DNA of 41,439 bases from Gammaproteobacteria bacterium (lineage in GTDB: Bacteria; Pseudomonadota; Gammaproteobacteria; GCA-001735895). Of the stretch, positions 1 through 9,807 are shown in pieces. The notes below the pieces were generated by a model. It made no database searches. It had not been told where the DNA came from and saw only the letters and a program-made list of their open reading frames with translations. Positions within the stretch are counted from its first letter, which is position 1, and each line of letters starts with the position of its first letter. A program made the position numbers and the translations under genes. Location of the stretch: NCBI GenBank assembly GCA_024224415.1, contig JAAENK010000062.1, forward strand, positions 1 through 41,439. Direction: 5' to 3'.

Positions 1-546
1 GCCATTTGCCAGTACCGACGGATCGAACCGAATAGATATATGCCAGTAGTCGCTGCTGACCTGAACACCGTCTGCCGCTGCTTCGCTGGGTGCTTCATTT
101 TGTACTATGACGGGCTTTGGTGTTACCGGTTCTCCGCCATCAAGATACTGTTGCAATTGCTCCAGTAATCCATCGCCAATTTGTTTGATTGAATCGGGTA
201 GTGGCTCATCAGGGTTGTCGATGACCTGGCGAACCAGATGATTCATCTGATCTCTACTGTCGAGCAGCAGGGTCATCAGGTCTTCGCTTAGAGTCAGCTC
301 TTTATCACGTAGCATACCCATTACTGATTCGGCAACGTGCGTAAATGCAACTACGTCATTGAAGCCAAAAATACCAGCCGAACCCTTGATGGTATGCACC
401 GCCCGAAATAAGTCATTTATCAGTTCATCACTGTCGGGTTCATCTTCGAGCTTGAGTAAAATGGACTCAGACTGCTCCAGTAGCTCAGTAGCTTCTTCTG
501 CAAAGGCCTGGCGCCCTTCAGCAAGATAATCGTTGTCATCACTCAT
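1..546 (-). CDS. cheA: Chemotaxis histidine kinase CheA, N-terminal part (Hpt domain); runs off window edge
   Basis: Reverse-strand ORF from ATG at 546 translates MSDDNDYLAEGRQAFAEEATELLEQSE...FRAVHTIKGSAGIFGF, with the Hpt HTIKGSAG motif; last gene of an MCP-cheY-STAS-cheA set. Confidence 0.85.
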   Translation of the reverse strand, partial: MSDDNDYLAEGRQAFAEEATELLEQSESILLKLEDEPDSDELINDLFRAVHTIKGSAGIFGFNDVVAFTHVAESVMGMLRDKELTLSEDLMTLLLDSRDQMNHLVRQVIDNPDEPLPDSIKQIGDGLLEQLQQYLDGGEPVTPKPVIVQNEAPSEAAADGVQVSSDYWHISIRFDPSVLANG

Positions 547-554
547 GATGCTGT

Positions 555-875
555 CTACTTTTTAGTGGACCAGTCGAACTGGTCTTTGATGTTTAACACA
601 TTCATTACTTCGGCGGTCTCGTCTGAAGCTGAGGAAATTTCAAGTGTTTTAGATTTTTTCTCGGCGCTGTGCTTTAGTGCGAGTAGGAGCTGAATGCCAC
701 TGCAATCTATTTCCTCAACGGCGGACAAGTCGATTTCAAAGCTGCTGTATTCAGCAAAGTGGTCGACTAAATCCTGATGGTTCTGGCTCGCGCTATAGAT
801 GGTCATGTCGGATTCGGCTTTGAGCTTACAAACTCCCGACTTTTTACTGCTAGTTTCTTCCAGTTCAATTGTCAT
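555..875 (-). CDS. STAS-domain protein (anti-anti-sigma factor-like)
   Basis: 106 aa; FEIDLSAVEEIDCSGIQLLLALKHSAEKK is the STAS core with DCSG phospho-site-like motif; sits between cheY and cheA. Confidence 0.85.
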   Translation of the reverse strand: MTIELEETSSKKSGVCKLKAESDMTIYSASQNHQDLVDHFAEYSSFEIDLSAVEEIDCSGIQLLLALKHSAEKKSKTLEISSASDETAEVMNVLNIKDQFDWSTKK

Positions 876-884
876 GGTTTTTTC

Positions 885-1253
885 CTATGGCAGAACCAGT
901 TTGGAAACCGCATCCAGCAGCTTTGGTGGCTGGAACGGTTTGACGATCCAGGCCTTTGCGCCCGCTGCTTTGCCTTCGGCCATCTTGCTTTGTTCAGATT
1001 CCGTGGTGAGCATGCAGATCGGGGTGAACCTGTAATCTGGCATTTGCTTTATTGCTTTCACCATCTCGATACCATTCATATTCGGCATATTGACGTCGCT
1101 GATAATGAGGTGGACCTTTTGACCAGTCAGCTTGGAAATGCCGTCCTTGCCGTCAGCGGCTTCGATCACGTCGTAGCCGGCGCCCATTAGCGCGGCCTTT
1201 ACCACGATTCGAACGGATGAGGAATCATCCACCACTAATATTGTTTTACTCAT
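885..1253 (-). CDS. cheY: CheY-like response regulator receiver protein
   Basis: MSKTILVVDDSSSVRIVVKAALMGAGYDVIEAADGKDGISKL...LIISDVNMPNMNGIEMV...WIVKPF; DD, D, T and K receiver residues present. Confidence 0.92.
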   Translation of the reverse strand: MSKTILVVDDSSSVRIVVKAALMGAGYDVIEAADGKDGISKLTGQKVHLIISDVNMPNMNGIEMVKAIKQMPDYRFTPICMLTTESEQSKMAEGKAAGAKAWIVKPFQPPKLLDAVSKLVLP

Positions 1254-1265
1254 AGATTTGCTCCA

Positions 1266-2483
1266 CTAAAAGAAATTAACTTCACCACTTTCCTGGTCTG
1301 CCTCGTTGTCATAGATATCTCCGCTCACCTCGCTGTGTATCGATTTTTCAGGAGCTGTGGTATAGGTATCTTTCATCTGATCAAGCCAGTTAAGTGATTC
1401 GGCAATTCTTTCCGCGTCACCCGATTCCTGGGCGGCTATTACCGATTCGATGCTGGACTTCATTTTTTCCATATTTACGTTGATGTTTTGCAGTATTTGC
1501 GATGACCGATCCTGAAACTGCAGAGATATCAAGGCACTATTAATATCGGTCTGGATTTCATTGCTGATACCCACAATAACCTCCGCGCTGATCGAAATAC
1601 TGACTTCCGAATCCTGGTATCTCTTAACCACTGACTGGATGATTTCGTCAGCGTGTTCCATTTTCAGCGTCTCCTCTTCTGACTGCTGGGCTACCTGTTC
1701 CATCGTCAGGGCTATTTGTTTGTTTATTTCATTGGCATTCTGGATGATTTTCTGGCCTGATTCATTGGCATTGTTAGCCAGCGATCTCACTTCGTCGGCA
1801 ACCACGGCGAATCCTCGACCCTGGTCACCTGCGCGGGCAGCCTCGATGGCAGCATTGAGCGCCAGCAACTCGGTTTGACTGGCTATGGTGCTAATGTCAT
1901 TTGCCATTTCGGTGAGGGCTTCGGTGTAATTAGTTAAAGGTTTGATATGTTCGATTACCTCGTGCTTGGATTCGAGGACTGTGTGTATAGATTCGGTGAC
2001 GCCGTCAAGCCGGTCGCGGATTTCGGATGTCAATTTGCTGGATGATTGACCATCGCCATCGACTTTTTGGGAGTTGATAGTTTCGTGGAACACCGCCATC
2101 GCGGAATTGAGGCGTGTCATCACGTTCGAAAATTCTAAGGCAAGTTTATCGGTCTCGGCTTTGCCATCATCACAAACATGGTCTAACTGTTTTCTCCAGA
2201 TCTGTGTTGATTCGTCGATGGTGAGGCTTAATTTTGATAAAACCTGGTTATTGGTTATGTGCTCCTGATCCTCAATGTCGTCAGTATCAGCTGATTCGTT
2301 TTCCAGGGTTTGAATTATTCTTTTCTGGCTTAGGTAGGCTGCACCAAAGCTTGATGGCAGCATAATCAGCAGGTACCACAACACAATTTGCGAAAAGTCT
2401 GTGCTGACCGCGATTACCATAGCACTTATCATTGCTATGCCAACCGGGATGTAAATGGTTTCCCTGAACATGAATTTGCCCAT
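1266..2483 (-). CDS. Methyl-accepting chemotaxis protein
   Basis: N-terminal TM hairpin without large periplasmic domain, then the MCP signalling tip [37 protein letters not shown]. Confidence 0.93.
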   Translation of the reverse strand: MGKFMFRETIYIPVGIAMISAMVIAVSTDFSQIVLWYLLIMLPSSFGAAYLSQKRIIQTLENESADTDDIEDQEHITNNQVLSKLSLTIDESTQIWRKQLDHVCDDGKAETDKLALEFSNVMTRLNSAMAVFHETINSQKVDGDGQSSSKLTSEIRDRLDGVTESIHTVLESKHEVIEHIKPLTNYTEALTEMANDISTIASQTELLALNAAIEAARAGDQGRGFAVVADEVRSLANNANESGQKIIQNANEINKQIALTMEQVAQQSEEETLKMEHADEIIQSVVKRYQDSEVSISISAEVIVGISNEIQTDINSALISLQFQDRSSQILQNINVNMEKMKSSIESVIAAQESGDAERIAESLNWLDQMKDTYTTAPEKSIHSEVSGDIYDNEADQESGEVNFF

Positions 2484-2771
2484 ATAATCGTTTTGTTTAA
2501 CTTTAGTTAATACATGTAACGGTTTTATATAGATGAACTTGAGGGGTATTTCATAAATAATTTCGGTTAGGCCGATAAATTAGGCGTGAGATTTCAGGCT
2601 TCATGGTTAAATACCAAAATTCCAGCACGGTTGATCTATACTCTAACCACAACGAAATATCGTGAAGAAATCTATCAAATACGGGTTAATGCTTAATTGC
2701 TACCGAAATCTACCTGTTAGCTACAAGATACCGATTCCTGAAGTTTTTTTAACGGGGCTGTATTTTCCCTG

Positions 2772-3149
2772 GTTACAAGCCGTCAAATTGATGTTATTGA
2801 GGTACAGCTCGGTTACAAAGTTGATGTTGCCGAAAATGGCCTGGAGGCCATTGCAGCATTAGAAAAAATCCTATGCGAGCTGGTTTTTATGGATATGAAA
2901 ATGCTCAAAATGGACGGTGTAACAGCAACGAAGACCATCCGTCGTGTTGCGTCGATGGTGCTCAACTCCACAGTCACTATCATGGCAATGACTGCCAAAG
3001 TGATCGAAGGAGATCGGAATAGGTGCGTTTACGCTGGTATGAATGATTATCTTGCAAAGCCAGTTAAACCAGGTCCGTACAGGATATGCTTGTTAAGCGG
3101 CCGCCGACATTATTGGCAAGCTCTTAGGGCTGAAGATTTTCCAGATTGA
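2772..3149 (+). pseudogene. Truncated response-regulator receiver remnant (hybrid-kinase-type REC)
   Basis: Frame upstream of the listed 2889 ORF reads VTSRQIDVIEVQLGYKVDVAENGLEAIAALEKILCELVFMDMKMLKMDGVTATKTIRR...IMAMTAKVIEGDRNRCVYAGMNDYLAKPVKP: most of a REC domain without its N-terminal acidic-pocket segment or any start codon in register. Confidence 0.7.
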
Positions 3150-3893
3150 ATGACGCCTATGGCTTCCACCACACTCGTCATTCAATCGCATAAAAACCCC
3201 TTACCTTTTCAATGGTTGCGAGCATGTCTCGATTCGGTTGAGAGTTGGGCGCGTCACAATCAATTTGATTATCGTTTTATTACTGATGATGTCCTGTTTG
3301 CTAGCCTACCAGTAGACTTGCTCGGAAAAATGGAGGATCAAAAAGTGATTGCCACCGACCTGGGCCGACTACGCGTATTGCTGGCCGGTCTTATGGAAGG
3401 TTACCAAACCGTCGTATGGTGTGATGCCGACTTTCTGATTTTTCACCCAGACAACTTCGTCTTGCCAGAGTCTGATTACGCCCTGGGGCGAGAGGTATGG
3501 GTACAACACAATGAACATGGAAAATTAAAATCTTACACCAAGGTCCACAATGCTTTTTTAATGTTTCGACAGGGTAATCATTTTCTTGATTTTTATGCAG
3601 ATACTGCCGAACGGTTATTACGACTAAACCAGGGCAGTATGCCAGCCCAGTTTATAGGGCCAAAGCTGTTGACCGCGTTACATAACATCGTCGTCTGTCC
3701 CGTCATGGAAAATGCTGGCATGTTAAGCCCGGTGGTGATGCGTGATCTGCTCAGTAATAGTGGAGATGCATTGGTGTTGTTTCGGAATAAATCTCCGGTA
3801 AGAATTGACGGTGCGAATTTGAGTGCTTCGTTGAGCGATGAAATTGGCGATATCGATCAGGTTATAGATATGTTGCTGGCGTCGGGAATTTAA
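3150..3893 (+). CDS. Putative glycosyltransferase (GT-A-like)
   Basis: 247 aa; ATDLGRLRVLLAGLMEGYQTVVWCDADFLIFHPDNF contains a DxD-like motif in a GT-A context; start may be ATG at 3159. Confidence 0.55.
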   Translation: MTPMASTTLVIQSHKNPLPFQWLRACLDSVESWARHNQFDYRFITDDVLFASLPVDLLGKMEDQKVIATDLGRLRVLLAGLMEGYQTVVWCDADFLIFHPDNFVLPESDYALGREVWVQHNEHGKLKSYTKVHNAFLMFRQGNHFLDFYADTAERLLRLNQGSMPAQFIGPKLLTALHNIVVCPVMENAGMLSPVVMRDLLSNSGDALVLFRNKSPVRIDGANLSASLSDEIGDIDQVIDMLLASGI

Positions 3894-3911
3894 CTTTATA
3901 AGGAGAACGTC

Positions 3912-3933
3912 ATTGCGGCCCCCGAGCCGCAAT
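3912..3933. repeat. Perfect 8-bp inverted repeat (hairpin) ATTGCGGC-CCCCGA-GCCGCAAT
   Basis: Direct reading between convergent genes; no T-tract follows on either strand. Confidence 0.6.
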
Positions 3934-3955
3934 CCATTACGACTAACCGTGTTAA

Positions 3956-5320
3956 TCAATCTAGCCCGGATAAATCAGGTTCAGGTACGCAAAACCCCAA
4001 TGCACTCTCGATTAATTGTGCAACACAAAGCAACGCCTCATCTCCATAATGCCGCCCAATCAACTGTGCTGCCATCGGCAAACCTTCGGTATGCATACCA
4101 CAGGGAAAGGTAATCGCAGGATGCCCGGTCATATTGAAGAAAGAGGTATAACGCGTAATCGCATTACCGGCAGGTTCGCTATAGCTACCTATACTCACCT
4201 CAGTCACGCCAATTTTTGGTGCGATTGTGGGTGTTGCCGGTGTCAGCAATACATCGACTTCGGCAAATGCCCGATTCGTATCGCGACGGTAAGTTTCGAT
4301 AAAGCGTTTGGCGCGGACATAGTGCTCGGCCAGCAGGTTTTGTGCGAGTGCGAGTCCGGCACGAAAATCCGGGCTGTATAATTCACCCCGTGATTCAAGG
4401 TAACGGCTGTGATAAGACAGCGCTTCGGGCATTTGTACGGTGAGTGAAACCGTGCGCGTATATTCCATCGACGGCATAGCTACTTTTTTCATGGTAGCGC
4501 CTGCCTGTGTTAACAACTGCATCAGTTGCTCGATGCTTGTGAGAATTTCGCTATCGGCATTTTCGAAGAAGAATGTCTCGGGGATGCCGACAGTTAAGTT
4601 CTTCAAATTTAGTGCCTTATCTACCCGTTGACCATCCAGTGCGCTAAAAACCAGTGCGGCATCTGCAACGCAACGAGTAATACCGCCAATATGATCCAAT
4701 GCCCAGCTATATGGAATAACCCCTTCGGTGCTGATGCGACCGTAAGTCGGTTTGAAACCAACCAGTCCGCAAAGTGCAGCCGGGGCGCGTACCGAGCCGC
4801 CGGTGTCGGTGCCGAGTGCGGTGCTGCATAAACCATAGGCCACAGCCGCAGCAGAACCACTGCTAGACCCGCCCGCTAGTCGGGTCTGATCGTAGGGATT
4901 GGGCGGCGTGCCGTATACAGCATTCTCTCCTGTGGCGCCGTAGGCGAATTCGTGCAGGTTGTTTTTGCCGAGGAATATTGCACCGGCATTGTTCATCTGT
5001 GTTATACAGTCGGCGTCCTGCGTGGCGACATTGTCATGTAGTACACGTGATCCGCCGGTGGTAGCAATACCTTCAACATCGAACAGGTCTTTGCAAGCGT
5101 AGGGAATACCGGCGAGAATTTTCCTGTTGGATAAGTGATCCAGCTGTTCAGCTTGCTTAAGCGCATTGTCAATATCAAGGCTGATGAATGCCTTACTGGT
5201 TTGGTTGAGGCAATTTATCCGCTCGGCAAATATTTGAGTAAGTTCAACGGCGAGAATTTCGCCGGAATCCAGCAGACCCCGTAAGGTCTTGATATTAGAG
5301 AAAGCGGTGGATTCATTCAT
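3956..5320 (-). CDS. Amidase-signature family hydrolase
   Basis: 454 aa; GIPYACKDLFDVEG (catalytic Lys), GGSSSGSAAAVAYG and TDTGGSVRAPAALCGLVGFKPTYGR amidase signature. Confidence 0.9.
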   Translation of the reverse strand: MNESTAFSNIKTLRGLLDSGEILAVELTQIFAERINCLNQTSKAFISLDIDNALKQAEQLDHLSNRKILAGIPYACKDLFDVEGIATTGGSRVLHDNVATQDADCITQMNNAGAIFLGKNNLHEFAYGATGENAVYGTPPNPYDQTRLAGGSSSGSAAAVAYGLCSTALGTDTGGSVRAPAALCGLVGFKPTYGRISTEGVIPYSWALDHIGGITRCVADAALVFSALDGQRVDKALNLKNLTVGIPETFFFENADSEILTSIEQLMQLLTQAGATMKKVAMPSMEYTRTVSLTVQMPEALSYHSRYLESRGELYSPDFRAGLALAQNLLAEHYVRAKRFIETYRRDTNRAFAEVDVLLTPATPTIAPKIGVTEVSIGSYSEPAGNAITRYTSFFNMTGHPAITFPCGMHTEGLPMAAQLIGRHYGDEALLCVAQLIESALGFCVPEPDLSGLD

Positions 5321-5523
5321 ATTGATGTTTTTATATCGGCGGCTGGTGGCGTATCACCCAGGTCGACCTGGCGCAGTATTTCCAGTTGATCAAGCAAGTC
5401 CTGGAAGCCGGTAATAATGCCCAGCTTCGGGTCAACCAGTTCATTGAGTTCGTCATCATCCCAGGCATAGCTTGCAAACTGATCACGAATGCCGGTGAGG
5501 GTTTCTATTTGCAGTTTCTTCAT
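5317..5523 (-). CDS. Small GatC/AtzG-like amidase partner protein
   Basis: 68 aa, stop/start overlap with the amidase; FASYAWDDDELNELVDPKLGIITGFQDLLDQLEILRQVDLGDTPPA resembles short GatC/AtzG-like subunits. Confidence 0.5.
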   Translation of the reverse strand: MKKLQIETLTGIRDQFASYAWDDDELNELVDPKLGIITGFQDLLDQLEILRQVDLGDTPPAADIKTSI

Positions 5524-5620
5524 ATTTATATTGCTAAAACCAGTGTTTGTCTCGGCGCGAGTTTACGCTAGTATGTCGATATTCCAAGCGTTAACAATCG
5601 TGCCGACGTAGAGGATCACA

Positions 5621-7186
5621 GTGCCTTATTTACATCCCGGAGTTTATGTAGAAGAAACCCCACGCGGCTCAAAGCCGATAGAAGGTGTGGGGACATCGAC
5701 CGCGGCATTTATTGGATATGCTTACAAAGGTTCGATAGGTGAACCGAAGCTGATCTCTAAATGGGGCGATTACAATACTGAATTTGGTGGCGTGCAAAAC
5801 ATGGGGAATAATACTCAGGGTGATTCCATGGGATTATCGGTTTCTGCATTTTTCCTGAATGGCGGTGGTAAGGCTTATATTGTTCGCATCACCGAAGACT
5901 GGATGGAAGAAGATCCGACCATTACCCACGCTGAGAAGGCGCTGGCCTATGTTGATAACCCAATCGATCCGGCAAATAAGGCGTTGAAATTCAGCGCTGT
6001 AAACGAAGGAGCATGGGCGAATGGCATTGTCGTCAAACTGTCGGTAAGTACGCTCGCTATTAGTTTGTACGATGTCGAAGTAGGTCGGAACGACGATAGA
6101 GATGAGTTTTATGCAATAGAAAGCTTCGCCAGCGTTAGCCTGAATGATACCGATCCGAAGTATATCGAGAGTGTCATCAATGGCCTCTCCAGTCTGGTCA
6201 CGGTCGAACTGGTAGACGGTATTTCATCCACGGAGGTCATCCCCGATAGCGATATCCTACTGGAAATGCTCGACGGCGGTGCCGATGGTGGAGAACCGGG
6301 TACCGAAGACTACAACAAGATATTCACGCAATTTATCAAGATTCGCGATATTAATACCATTTGTTTACCTGGCCAGCATTGGTCAACCGACAATTCGGGG
6401 AATCCAGTCATCCAGAATGCGATAACACATGCGGAAAAGATGAAGAGTTGCATGGTTATAGTCGATCCACCTCCCGGCCACGAACTGGACTCGGAGAAAA
6501 AGGTGGTTGACATGGAACTACCGAGCCAGCCTTATTGTGCGCTGTATTATCCATGGGTGCAGACCACCAACCAGTTCTACCACGCCGAATATTATCCGGG
6601 GTTGCCGAAAAATGTACTGGTGCCGCCAAGTGGTTATGCCGCGGGCATGTGGGCCAAGATTGACGGCAGGCGAGGGGTCTGGAAAGCACCCGCAGGCACG
6701 GCAACAGGTTTACTGGGCATTTCTGAACTGGAATATGTCGTCGAGAACGATGAACAGGGTTCGCTCAACCCGTTGGGAATCAATTGTTTTAGAAGTATGC
6801 CAGGCGCTGGCAAGGTTATTTGGGGGGCGCGCACGCGGGCCACCAGGACTGATCCCGAGTGGCGTTATATACCAGTACGCAGAACCGCGATCATGATCGA
6901 ACAAAGTATTTACATCGGCACACAGTGGGCAGTGTTCGAACCCAACGATCATCGCCTGTGGTCTGCGCTTCGAGCCACTATCGGTAACTTTATGAATGAC
7001 CTGTTCCGTGGTGGGGCATTCCAGGGGCGAAAAGCATCGGATGCCTTTTTCGTGCGCTGTGGGCTGGGTGACACCATGACGCAGAGTGAAATCGACGCTG
7101 GTCAGGTTGTTGTGATTGTTGGCTTCGCGCCACTCAAACCCGCCGAATTCGTCATCATCAACATTCGGCAGAAAGTAAACCAGTAA
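5621..7186 (+). CDS. Contractile tail sheath family protein (orphan)
   Basis: 521 aa, GTG start with AGAGGA upstream; N-term PYLHPGVYVEETPRGSKPIEGVGTSTAAFIGYAYKG; C-term ...VRCGLGDTMTQSEIDAGQVVVIVGFAPLKPAEFVIINIRQK. Confidence 0.88.
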   Translation: MPYLHPGVYVEETPRGSKPIEGVGTSTAAFIGYAYKGSIGEPKLISKWGDYNTEFGGVQNMGNNTQGDSMGLSVSAFFLNGGGKAYIVRITEDWMEEDPTITHAEKALAYVDNPIDPANKALKFSAVNEGAWANGIVVKLSVSTLAISLYDVEVGRNDDRDEFYAIESFASVSLNDTDPKYIESVINGLSSLVTVELVDGISSTEVIPDSDILLEMLDGGADGGEPGTEDYNKIFTQFIKIRDINTICLPGQHWSTDNSGNPVIQNAITHAEKMKSCMVIVDPPPGHELDSEKKVVDMELPSQPYCALYYPWVQTTNQFYHAEYYPGLPKNVLVPPSGYAAGMWAKIDGRRGVWKAPAGTATGLLGISELEYVVENDEQGSLNPLGINCFRSMPGAGKVIWGARTRATRTDPEWRYIPVRRTAIMIEQSIYIGTQWAVFEPNDHRLWSALRATIGNFMNDLFRGGAFQGRKASDAFFVRCGLGDTMTQSEIDAGQVVVIVGFAPLKPAEFVIINIRQKVNQ

Positions 7187-7284
7187 TTCGGTGATACACT
7201 TTTAATTGTTCGTTTGGGTTTTCAATCTTGCCGTAAACGTTTTCCAGCGCGATGGAAAATCTATCCAGTCACTGAAAGGATTTT

Positions 7285-8160
7285 TTATGTGGCCAGCTGA
7301 CGGAGCCAGTCGACCACTATTTTATTCTCGCGTCGCGCCGTGGAATTTGGAGATTGGCGCAAATAGTAATCACTGTGAAGATAATATGGTTTTTCGAAAA
7401 CTTCAACCAGATCTCCGGATGCAAGATAACGATTAATGAAAGGTCGTCTGCCGAGCATTATACCGTCGCCGCGTTGTGCAGCTTCTATGGCGATTAGCGA
7501 ACCGTCGACCGATAAGCTACCCGGTACGTTTACTTTATCCTGGTGATGATAGTCAAACCAGCGATGCCAGTCATCGTTGTAGCCCAGCACATGAATCAAA
7601 TTGAATGCGAGCAAATCAGCAGGCTTTCCAGGCTTGTTTCCCTGTGAAAATAATTTTGGTGAACAAACGGGTGTGATGGTCGAAGTCAGTAGTTTTTGCG
7701 CATGTGTATCTACTGCACTGTCGCCGGGAATATAAATCTCCAGGTCTGAATCAGCGAATGGTCGATGGGCGAAATCCAGTGTTTGAATGCGTAGTTCAAC
7801 CTCCGGGTGACTGGTTTGCAGGTTGTTTAGTTGAGGTGCCAGCCACAATGTGGCGATTCCCGATGTGCAGCGTAAGGTTACTGTTTGTCGATGTTTGCCG
7901 GGAAAGAGTTGGTCTGTGACCGTATCCAGGCGGTCGAGTGCTTCGTGTACGACATCAAAATAAGCCTGTCCGGTGCCGGTGAGTGACAGACGACGATGGT
8001 GACGAACAAACAAAGCTGCATCCAGGTAGGTTTCGAGTTGACGCATTTGCTGACTCACTGCAGCCTGGGAAATATTTAGTTCTTCAGCTGCCCGGGAAAA
8101 ACTCAAGTGTCGACCTGCTGCTGCAAAGGTACGTAAAATATTGAGTCGAGGTCGTTTCAC
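7285..8160 (-). CDS. LysR-family transcriptional regulator (GcvA-like)
   Basis: RPRLNILRTFAAAGRHLSFSRAAEELNISQAAVSQQMRQLETYLDAALFVRHHRRLSLT; divergent from the mttB-like gene. Confidence 0.88.
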   Translation of the reverse strand: MKRPRLNILRTFAAAGRHLSFSRAAEELNISQAAVSQQMRQLETYLDAALFVRHHRRLSLTGTGQAYFDVVHEALDRLDTVTDQLFPGKHRQTVTLRCTSGIATLWLAPQLNNLQTSHPEVELRIQTLDFAHRPFADSDLEIYIPGDSAVDTHAQKLLTSTITPVCSPKLFSQGNKPGKPADLLAFNLIHVLGYNDDWHRWFDYHHQDKVNVPGSLSVDGSLIAIEAAQRGDGIMLGRRPFINRYLASGDLVEVFEKPYYLHSDYYLRQSPNSTARRENKIVVDWLRQLAT

Positions 8161-8274
8161 AGATACTTCTTGAATAAGTTTTACTTATAGATAGTGACAG
8201 CATTTATTGTTTGACGCAAGACGGAGAGCTACCTACAGTCTGTTCGAATGTGACAGTTTCTGGATAGCACTGAA

Positions 8275-9801
8275 ATGAACTTTTTTTCTTATCTGACCTC
8301 CGACGATATTCAATACGTGCACGAGGCTTCGCTGGAAATTCTCGAAGAAGTCGGCCTGTTGGTGCGTAACGAAAAAGCCAGAAAGCGATTCGCCGAACAT
8401 GGTGCGATTGTCGATCACGCAACCGAGGTGGTGCGCATACCGCTTGCTGTGGTCGAAAAGTATCGTGCGCTGATACCGCCGACGTTTACTTTAAGAGGCC
8501 GTGACCCAGCCTACGATGTCACCTTCCCGCGCAAGCTACCGGTAATCGCAACGGCAAGCTCTGCGCCTGATATAGTCGATCCGGTGACTGGTGTGACGCG
8601 CAGGTCAAGGTCCGATGACATCGCTCGTATCGCCCATCTGGTTAATGAGCTACAGGGTTTCGACCTGTTTTCTATCTCGACGCTGGCCGATGATGCCCCC
8701 ATTGATCAATTCAGTCTTACACGTTTCTACGCGGCGTTGAAGAATTGCCTCAAACCTTGCCGTACCTCGGTTTACAATATTCAGGAGGCCGAGCAGGTCA
8801 TCCAACTCGGTGAACTCATCGCTGGCTCAAAACAGGCATACTGGGAGCGGCCATTTATCAATTTCGGATATTGCTCCATCGTCTCCCCTTTGACCATGGA
8901 TTTCGACAGTACCGATACCATGATGTACTTTGCCGAACAGGGTATTACCGCATACGGTACTATCGCGCCGATGGGTGGGTTAAGTACGCCGCTGACTCTG
9001 TCCGGCATGCTGGTCACCATGAACGCCGAATGGCTAGCTACCGCAACACTGGTGCAAATGTCCCGTGCGGGGACGGCCCAGATGTATAACTTTCTGCCGG
9101 TGTTCGCCGACATGCGCGATGGCGCATATGCGCCGGGGGCGATTGAAATCGGCATGATGAATTCGGCGGTTTGCCAGATGGCGCGATTCTATAATGTACC
9201 CGGTGGCGGCTATCTCGGTCTGACTAACTCCAAGCTTGCCGATGCGCAGGCTGGTTTTGAAAAAGGCATGTCGCCGTTGATGGGTGCGCTGTCCGGGGTT
9301 GATTTTATTGCCATGGGAGGCTTGCAGGATGCTTTAATGTCTTTCGATTTTGGCCAGGCCGTTATCGACAATGAAATTGCACTGATGATTAAACATGTGC
9401 GCGAAGGCTTTGGATTTAATCGGGAATCAGTATCGTTACAGGAGATTAAGGACACCGGTCCGGCAGGTATGTTTGCGGCCAATCCAACGACGCTGGAACG
9501 CATGCATACTGCAACCTTTATGCCCGAACTGGCCGACAGGAAGTTGCGCGAACAGTGGGAACTTGAGGGTAGTTCGAGTATTCATCAACGTGCTTTGAAT
9601 AAAGCATGTTCGATACTGTCATCGCCAAATGCCGCCGCGCTGGATGCCGCTACCGATGCCCGCATTCGCAGTGCATTTGACGGTCTGGTGACGGGCGATT
9701 CTACACTGCCAGAAGGTTGGCAACCATCGAAAGTGGGTGGACAGGCACCAGTGCGACAGCGTCGCCCGAGCCGTCGTCGGCAAAAACAAAACGCGGGTTA
9801 A
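8275..9801 (+). CDS. MttB/COG5598-family methyltransferase, non-pyrrolysine type
   Basis: 508 aa; SKLADAQAGFEKGMSPLMGALSGVDFIAMGGLQDALMSFDFGQAVIDNEI and NIQEAEQVIQLGELIAG are MttB-superfamily features; no in-frame TAG interrupts the ORF. Confidence 0.87.
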   Translation: MNFFSYLTSDDIQYVHEASLEILEEVGLLVRNEKARKRFAEHGAIVDHATEVVRIPLAVVEKYRALIPPTFTLRGRDPAYDVTFPRKLPVIATASSAPDIVDPVTGVTRRSRSDDIARIAHLVNELQGFDLFSISTLADDAPIDQFSLTRFYAALKNCLKPCRTSVYNIQEAEQVIQLGELIAGSKQAYWERPFINFGYCSIVSPLTMDFDSTDTMMYFAEQGITAYGTIAPMGGLSTPLTLSGMLVTMNAEWLATATLVQMSRAGTAQMYNFLPVFADMRDGAYAPGAIEIGMMNSAVCQMARFYNVPGGGYLGLTNSKLADAQAGFEKGMSPLMGALSGVDFIAMGGLQDALMSFDFGQAVIDNEIALMIKHVREGFGFNRESVSLQEIKDTGPAGMFAANPTTLERMHTATFMPELADRKLREQWELEGSSSIHQRALNKACSILSSPNAAALDAATDARIRSAFDGLVTGDSTLPEGWQPSKVGGQAPVRQRRPSRRRQKQNAG

Positions 9802-9807
9802 ATATTT

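Noticed and set aside
777-1190. 137-aa + strand ORF
   Set aside because: Lies antisense to STAS and cheY, has no recognisable domain; shadow ORF.
6456-6952. Several - strand ORFs under the tail-sheath gene
   Set aside because: Overlapping shadow ORFs without domains or RBS, inside a well-supported CDS.
5621-7186. Prophage or complete contractile injection system
   Set aside because: Only the sheath gene is present; no capsid, tube, baseplate, integrase or lysis genes nearby.
8275-9801. Pyrrolysine (amber read-through) MttB
   Set aside because: ORF is continuous with no in-frame TAG and ends in TAA, so it belongs to the non-Pyl branch.
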